A DNA stretch of 64,000 bases from a bacterium (lineage in GTDB: Bacteria > Verrucomicrobiota > Verrucomicrobiia > Verrucomicrobiales > Akkermansiaceae), in the NCBI GenBank assembly GCA_018222765.1, contig JAAEZT010000001.1:83462-147461 (forward strand), given 5' to 3'. The stretch's first letter is position 1; each line of letters starts with the position of its first letter. Below, one piece after another: positions 63,494 through 64,000 of the stretch. The notes below the pieces were generated by a model, which did not search any database, was not told the origin of the DNA, and was given only the letters and a program-made list of their open reading frames with translations. The translations under genes and the position numbers were made by a program.

Positions 63494-64000
63494 TCAACTC
63501 CACACAAAGGCAAGACCCAGCAATATCACCGGTAGATAGAGCAAAGTCCCGAAAAAGGCCTTCCTCATTGGCCCGCGCTCGCCCGAGGCTTTATATTTTA
63601 AGACCGGCACCATCAGGAAAATCACAAAAGGAGTGTGCAAAATCGCCACCAACCAAGGAAACAAGCCGGTCCAGGAGCCCAAAATCACCAGCACCATGAG
63701 ACAAATCGAGAATCCAATGAAGAGTTTCGCAGTCTTTGCGCCCGAAACATCACCATTTGACCACATCTGGTAGCCTGCCTCCTCGTAATCCTCCCTGCAT
63801 AACCAGCTGATTGCCACAAAATGAGGCAATTGCCAAAAAAAGAGCAGTGCGAAGAGGAACCACCCGCCCCAGGCATCCCAGGACCCTCCGGCCCCAACCC
63901 ACCCAATCAAAGGTGGTATGGCTCCGGGGATCGCTCCGACCAAAGTATTCGTGGAATGCCACTTCTTCATCGGCGTGTAGACAAAGACGTAGGTCGCGAT
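63494..64000 (-). CDS. ctaB: Protohaem IX farnesyltransferase (partial, 5' end outside the window)
   Basis: The frame runs from the window edge (64000) to the stop at 63494, 168 codons; the N-terminus, including the first DxxxD prenyl-diphosphate site, is outside. It shows YTPMKKWHSTNTLVGAIPGA, PPLIGW, FFWQLPHFVAISWLCREDYEEAGYQM (second Asp-rich region) and four to five spans, the UbiA-type haem O synthase pattern. Haem O/A is needed by haem-copper oxidases. It is followed by the SCO-like, SCO and DUF420 genes on the same strand, a typical ctaB-SCO-DUF420 cluster. Confidence 0.92.
   Translation of the reverse strand: MATYVFVYTPMKKWHSTNTLVGAIPGAIPPLIGWVGAGGSWDAWGGWFLFALLFFWQLPHFVAISWLCREDYEEAGYQMWSNGDVSGAKTAKLFIGFSICLMVLVILGSWTGLFPWLVAILHTPFVIFLMVPVLKYKASGERGPMRKAFFGTLLYLPVILLGLAFVWS

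Overview
The window looks like a chromosomal segment of a Verrucomicrobiota bacterium, probably near Verrucomicrobiales. This is inferred from gene content, not from a search: PVC-type 'membrane-bound dehydrogenase' beta-propeller proteins joined to a DUF1080-like domain, multihaem c-type cytochromes with a PA14-like N-terminus, a remnant of a Hanks-type kinase, a non-classical (b558-type) succinate dehydrogenase, and many small lipoproteins. Base composition is moderately GC-rich and even. I see no insertion sequence, phage, CRISPR array, integrase or rRNA operon.

Layout. 1-3107: 3' end of ychF, then a trypsin/PDZ protease and a paralogue that has lost catalytic residues. 3527-6961: sdhCAB. 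7054-12902: a repeat-bearing tail-anchored protein, a Tricorn-like S41 protease and an outer-membrane efflux factor. 12936-14514: kinase remnant and an RND-type membrane fusion protein. 14558-18988: NAD-linked formate dehydrogenase whose catalytic subunit is interrupted by an in-frame TGA. 19095-23362 (minus): propeller protein, recR, a membrane protein and an unusual clpX. 23527-24232: tRNA-Leu, a small helical protein and rnpB. 24424-29886: TMEM43/TerB protein, pRiA4b ORF-3-like protein, lipoprotein, asnS, DUF456. 30038-38932: carbohydrate/cytochrome gene pair, small regulator pair, rpsB-tsf, di-haem peroxidase. 39220-47202: hrpB, tatA, nuclease-like lipoprotein, OmpA-like protein, lexA, uppP, LysM lipoprotein. 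47270-53284: cysteine-less thioredoxin-like protein, a BlaI-type repressor fused to a histone-H1-like tail, tRNA-Val, transglutaminase-like protein, hydrolase, membrane pyrophosphatase. 53347-57824: lipoproteins, an L,D-transpeptidase, an M29 aminopeptidase and a methionine sulfoxide reductase A read through TGA. 57922-64000: DUF455/ATP-grasp fusion, MYG1-like protein, glycosyltransferase, and a cytochrome-oxidase assembly cluster (DUF420, SCO, SCO-like, ctaB).

The main result is two genes that ordinary gene calling would truncate, both best read as selenoproteins. The formate dehydrogenase alpha subunit has TGA at 17345-17347, at the catalytic Cys/Sec position, followed by a 6-bp stem with a GGTCT loop at the spacing I recall for E. 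coli fdhF. MsrA (minus strand) has TGA at 57651-57653, at the catalytic Cys of the GCFWG motif; in-frame translation upstream restores a signal peptide and the conserved N-terminus, and a hairpin follows the TGA. Together they indicate a selenocysteine-decoding organism. Second in interest is the BlaI/MecI-type winged-helix domain fused to a roughly 160-residue Lys/Ala repeat tail.

Other themes are loss of catalytic residues in paralogues (protease 1650-3107, thioredoxin-like 47270-48247, SCO-like 62693-63478, YugP-like 43153-43794), terminator hairpins placed inside or directly before the next gene, and respiratory functions (Sdh, Fdh, cytochromes, oxidase assembly, pyrophosphatase) spread along the segment. 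All family assignments come from reading motifs; no database search was possible.
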